From the NCBI GenBank assembly GCA_944385195.1, contig CALWWH010000257.1, positions 1 to 9,385 on the forward strand: DNA of 9,385 nt. Reading direction: 5' to 3'. A program made the translations under genes and the position numbers. This DNA is from an uncultured Oscillospiraceae bacterium. Its GTDB lineage: Bacteria > Bacillota > Clostridia > Oscillospirales > Oscillospiraceae. The notes beneath the pieces are model-generated. The model saw only the letters and a list, made by a program, of their open reading frames with translations. It had not been told where the DNA came from and did not search any database. This document shows positions 7,675-9,385 of the stretch, piece by piece. Position 1 is the first letter of the stretch; each line of letters begins with the position of its first letter.

Positions 7675-8741
7675 GCCTTGCCCTCATTGCGGTGTTTGAG
7701 CAGATACAAGCGGCGGCGTAGCTCCTTAAATACCGCTGTCCCCTTTTCCATGGCGAAATAGACAGGCCTGTTGATGATCCAGTCCAGTTCCCCCAAAAAT
7801 TCGACAAAATCTCCGCCAAATCCCTGCTTGAAACGGTACAGGCCGTAGAGCGGATTGTCCTCAGACAGATCGCCCGAAACACCGCGGAAGTCGTAAATGC
7901 GGCATTTTGTCTGCACTGCCCACTGGATCATACGCCACTGTAGCAAATAGTTAGGCATCAAGTTGCGGTGCTCATTGGAGGATGCGCCGTAGAGATACCA
8001 GACCTTATCGCCATAGTGGATAGCGATCGTACCGGCGATGGCGATGTCATCCGCATAGGCCATGTACAGGCGGCAGTGTTCCCCAAGATTGGTCAGCATA
8101 TTGGCAAAATAGCTCTCGTCGCGGGTAACAAAACCGTCTCGGACGCCGGTGGTGAGCATCAGGCGGGCAAATTCCGGGACTGCCTCCTGGCCGCAGATCC
8201 GGACCTGGACGCCCTTGCGCTCTGCCAGCCGTATATTATAGCGCCACTTTTGGTGAAAACCGGCCAACAGCTCCTGTTCAGTTTTGTTCTCAACGTTCAG
8301 ACGGAAGACATAGCGCGGCTGAATGGCCTCGAAATTCTTACCGCCTTCCTTCGAGCGAAAGCCGAATCTGTGCAGGCGCTGGGCGAAAGCCTCGTCGCTG
8401 GATGGGACGTCCGGGTCGATTTTAATGACATAGCTCCTGCGCTGCTTAGCCAGGGCCTTGGCCCCGTCGAAGAGATCCTGCATCGTCTGCTCGTCGTCCA
8501 GATCGCAGACCGGCCCGCGGCAGCTGTACATCAGCGTAAAGGGTACCCCGGGCATCTTGCGGATGAGCACAGCCATGGTGCCTTTGATGCTGCCGTCGGC
8601 ACGGCGGGAGACCAAAGCCTCCCAGCTCCAGGCTGGCTTCTGTTTTGCCCACAGTACGCTCTGGGCAAAGTGGCCCTTGGGATGCGAGGAAACAAAGGCT
8701 TCATATTCTGCCAGGTTTTCTTTTGTAACCAGTTCGGACAT
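7671..8741 (-). CDS. FemX/FemAB-family peptidoglycan bridge aminoacyltransferase
   Basis: 356-residue FemABX protein with two GNAT-like domains. Domain 1 spans about 1-145 plus the junction. The signature FHQKWRYNIRLAERKGV is at 162-178. Domain 2 holds YLYGASSNEHRNLMPNYLLQW (249-269) and IYDFRGVSG ... NPLYGLYRFKQGFGG (282-310), typical of the family. It lacks the long coiled-coil arm of S. aureus FemA (about 420 residues) and is nearer in size to Weissella FemX. Family enzymes transfer Gly, Ala or Ser from aminoacyl-tRNA onto the stem-peptide lysine or equivalent of lipid II or its UDP precursor, on the cytosolic side of the membrane. The amino acid used cannot be read from the sequence. GGAGG lies 6 nt before the ATG, 15 nt after prfC, and the gene is coupled to alr by ATGA overlap. 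Confidence 0.92.
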   Translation of the reverse strand: MSELVTKENLAEYEAFVSSHPKGHFAQSVLWAKQKPAWSWEALVSRRADGSIKGTMAVLIRKMPGVPFTLMYSCRGPVCDLDDEQTMQDLFDGAKALAKQRRSYVIKIDPDVPSSDEAFAQRLHRFGFRSKEGGKNFEAIQPRYVFRLNVENKTEQELLAGFHQKWRYNIRLAERKGVQVRICGQEAVPEFARLMLTTGVRDGFVTRDESYFANMLTNLGEHCRLYMAYADDIAIAGTIAIHYGDKVWYLYGASSNEHRNLMPNYLLQWRMIQWAVQTKCRIYDFRGVSGDLSEDNPLYGLYRFKQGFGGDFVEFLGELDWIINRPVYFAMEKGTAVFKELRRRLYLLKHRNEGKA

Positions 8742-8756
8742 GATTGTCCCTCCTGT

Positions 8757-9385
8757 TTAGTGATCGTTGTTCAGCGTCTCCGAGAGCTCAAGGCCCGGAT
8801 TGCGCTTGAGAATGAAATCGATACTCCAACTGCTGGAGAAGACCAGCAATTGATGCCCGCGGTAGTCCTCCAACAGTTCCGCATCTGAGGAGAGGAACAG
8901 GTCGGCAGGGTCACAGGGGCACTTGGTGATGAAGCGCAGCTGCTCATAGGGTAGGCTCATCATGCGCAGCTCTACACCATATTCTGTGCGCATGCGGTGT
9001 TCAAAGACATCAAATTGCAGCGTACCGACCACGCCGACGATGACCTCTTCCATGCCGGTGTTGGGCACCTTGAAGATCTGAATTGCACCCTCCTGGGCAA
9101 TCTGCTCTGTGCCCTTGATAAACTGTTTGCGTTTGAGGGTATCCTTGGGGCTCACACGGGAGAAATGCTCTGGCGCGAAGGTCGGGATGCTGCCGAAACG
9201 GAACTTCTTGCCCGGGACGGTGATAGTGTCTCCGATGGAGAAGATGCCCGGATCGAAGACGCCGATGATATCGCCGGCGTAGGCCTCGTCAATGATCTCA
9301 CGCTCCTGGGCCATCAGCTGCTGCGGCTGGGAGAGCCTGAGCTTTTTCCCGCTCTGGACGTGGTAAACCTCGCTCTCGCGGAGAT
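8757..9385 (-). CDS. prfC: Peptide chain release factor 3, C-terminal part (5' end beyond window)
   Basis: C-terminal 208 codons of RF3, the translational GTPase that recycles RF1/RF2 from the ribosome after termination. The frame stays open to the right edge and reads KKLRLSQPQQLMAQERE, EAYAGDIIGVFDPGIFSIGDT (domain II), then APEHFSRVSPKDTLKRKQFIKG and GVVGTLQFDVFEHRMRTEYGVE of the RF3 C-terminal domain. The internal ATG at 9314 is not a start, because conserved family sequence continues before it. The GTPase domain lies outside the window. RF3 differs from EF-G here in the LSQPQQLMA and LQFDVFEHR segments. The stop TAA (8757-8759) is 15 nt before the femX-like start, so the three minus-strand genes probably form one transcript from a promoter beyond the window. 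Confidence 0.95.
   Translation of the reverse strand, partial: LRESEVYHVQSGKKLRLSQPQQLMAQEREIIDEAYAGDIIGVFDPGIFSIGDTITVPGKKFRFGSIPTFAPEHFSRVSPKDTLKRKQFIKGTEQIAQEGAIQIFKVPNTGMEEVIVGVVGTLQFDVFEHRMRTEYGVELRMMSLPYEQLRFITKCPCDPADLFLSSDAELLEDYRGHQLLVFSSSWSIDFILKRNPGLELSETLNNDH

Noticed and set aside
7968..8888. A 306-codon open frame on the plus strand
   Set aside because: It is antisense to the FemX-type gene and the end of prfC, both well supported. There is no promoter, ribosome site or recognisable domain.
9312..9314. ATG at 9314 as the start of a 185-residue protein
   Set aside because: The frame continues upstream with conserved RF3 sequence (KKLRLSQPQQL), so this is an internal Met of a gene cut by the window edge.

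Overview
The window looks like chromosomal DNA of an anaerobic, moderately GC-rich Firmicute, most likely of the class Clostridia and possibly Oscillospiraceae-like. The reasons are strong GGAGG-type ribosome sites, sigma-A promoters with extended -10 elements, ATGA-coupled operons, a FemX-type cell-wall aminoacyltransferase, and a clostridial-style G3P dehydrogenase set (GlpA, an FAD oxidoreductase and a DUF1667 protein) in place of GlpABC. This placement comes from protein style and composition, not from a database search.

Layout. (1) 1-815, minus: the N-terminal and central part of a XerC/XerD-type tyrosine recombinase, cut by the window edge, with its own promoter. (2) 816-956: a 141-base gap holding that promoter and three adjacent inverted repeats; the largest (16 bp, perfect) follows the stop of the next operon. 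(3) 957-4002, minus: a three-gene operon joined by two 4-base ATGA overlaps, read in the order glpA-like FAD glycerol-3-phosphate dehydrogenase, NAD(P)/FAD-dependent oxidoreductase, DUF1667 iron-sulfur-like protein. (4) 4003-4165: a divergent control region with overlapping outward promoters sharing a palindromic core, and two more small palindromes in the glpK leader. (5) 4166-6558, plus: glpK (glycerol kinase) coupled by ATGA overlap to an alpha/beta hydrolase of the monoacylglycerol lipase/lysophospholipase type. (6) 6559-6592: a hairpin shared by two convergent operons. (7) 6586-9385, minus: prfC (release factor 3, C-terminal part only), femX-like aminoacyltransferase and alr-like racemase, closely packed.

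How the genes work together. The centre reads as a glycerol/glycerolipid catabolic module: the hydrolase may release glycerol from lipid esters, GlpK makes sn-glycerol-3-phosphate, and the divergent operon oxidises it to dihydroxyacetone phosphate and passes electrons through a BFD [2Fe-2S] domain, a second flavoprotein and the DUF1667 protein to an unidentified acceptor, perhaps NAD(P)+. No glycerol facilitator, membrane GlpC subunit or dedicated regulator gene is present in the window. The right-hand operon joins translation termination to cell-wall peptide synthesis (peptide bridge and a D-amino acid).

Points most worth checking are the symmetric bidirectional promoter, the loss of both known GlpK allosteric/phosphorylation elements, the electron route of the GlpA/FAD/DUF1667 set, and the active-site change in the racemase.
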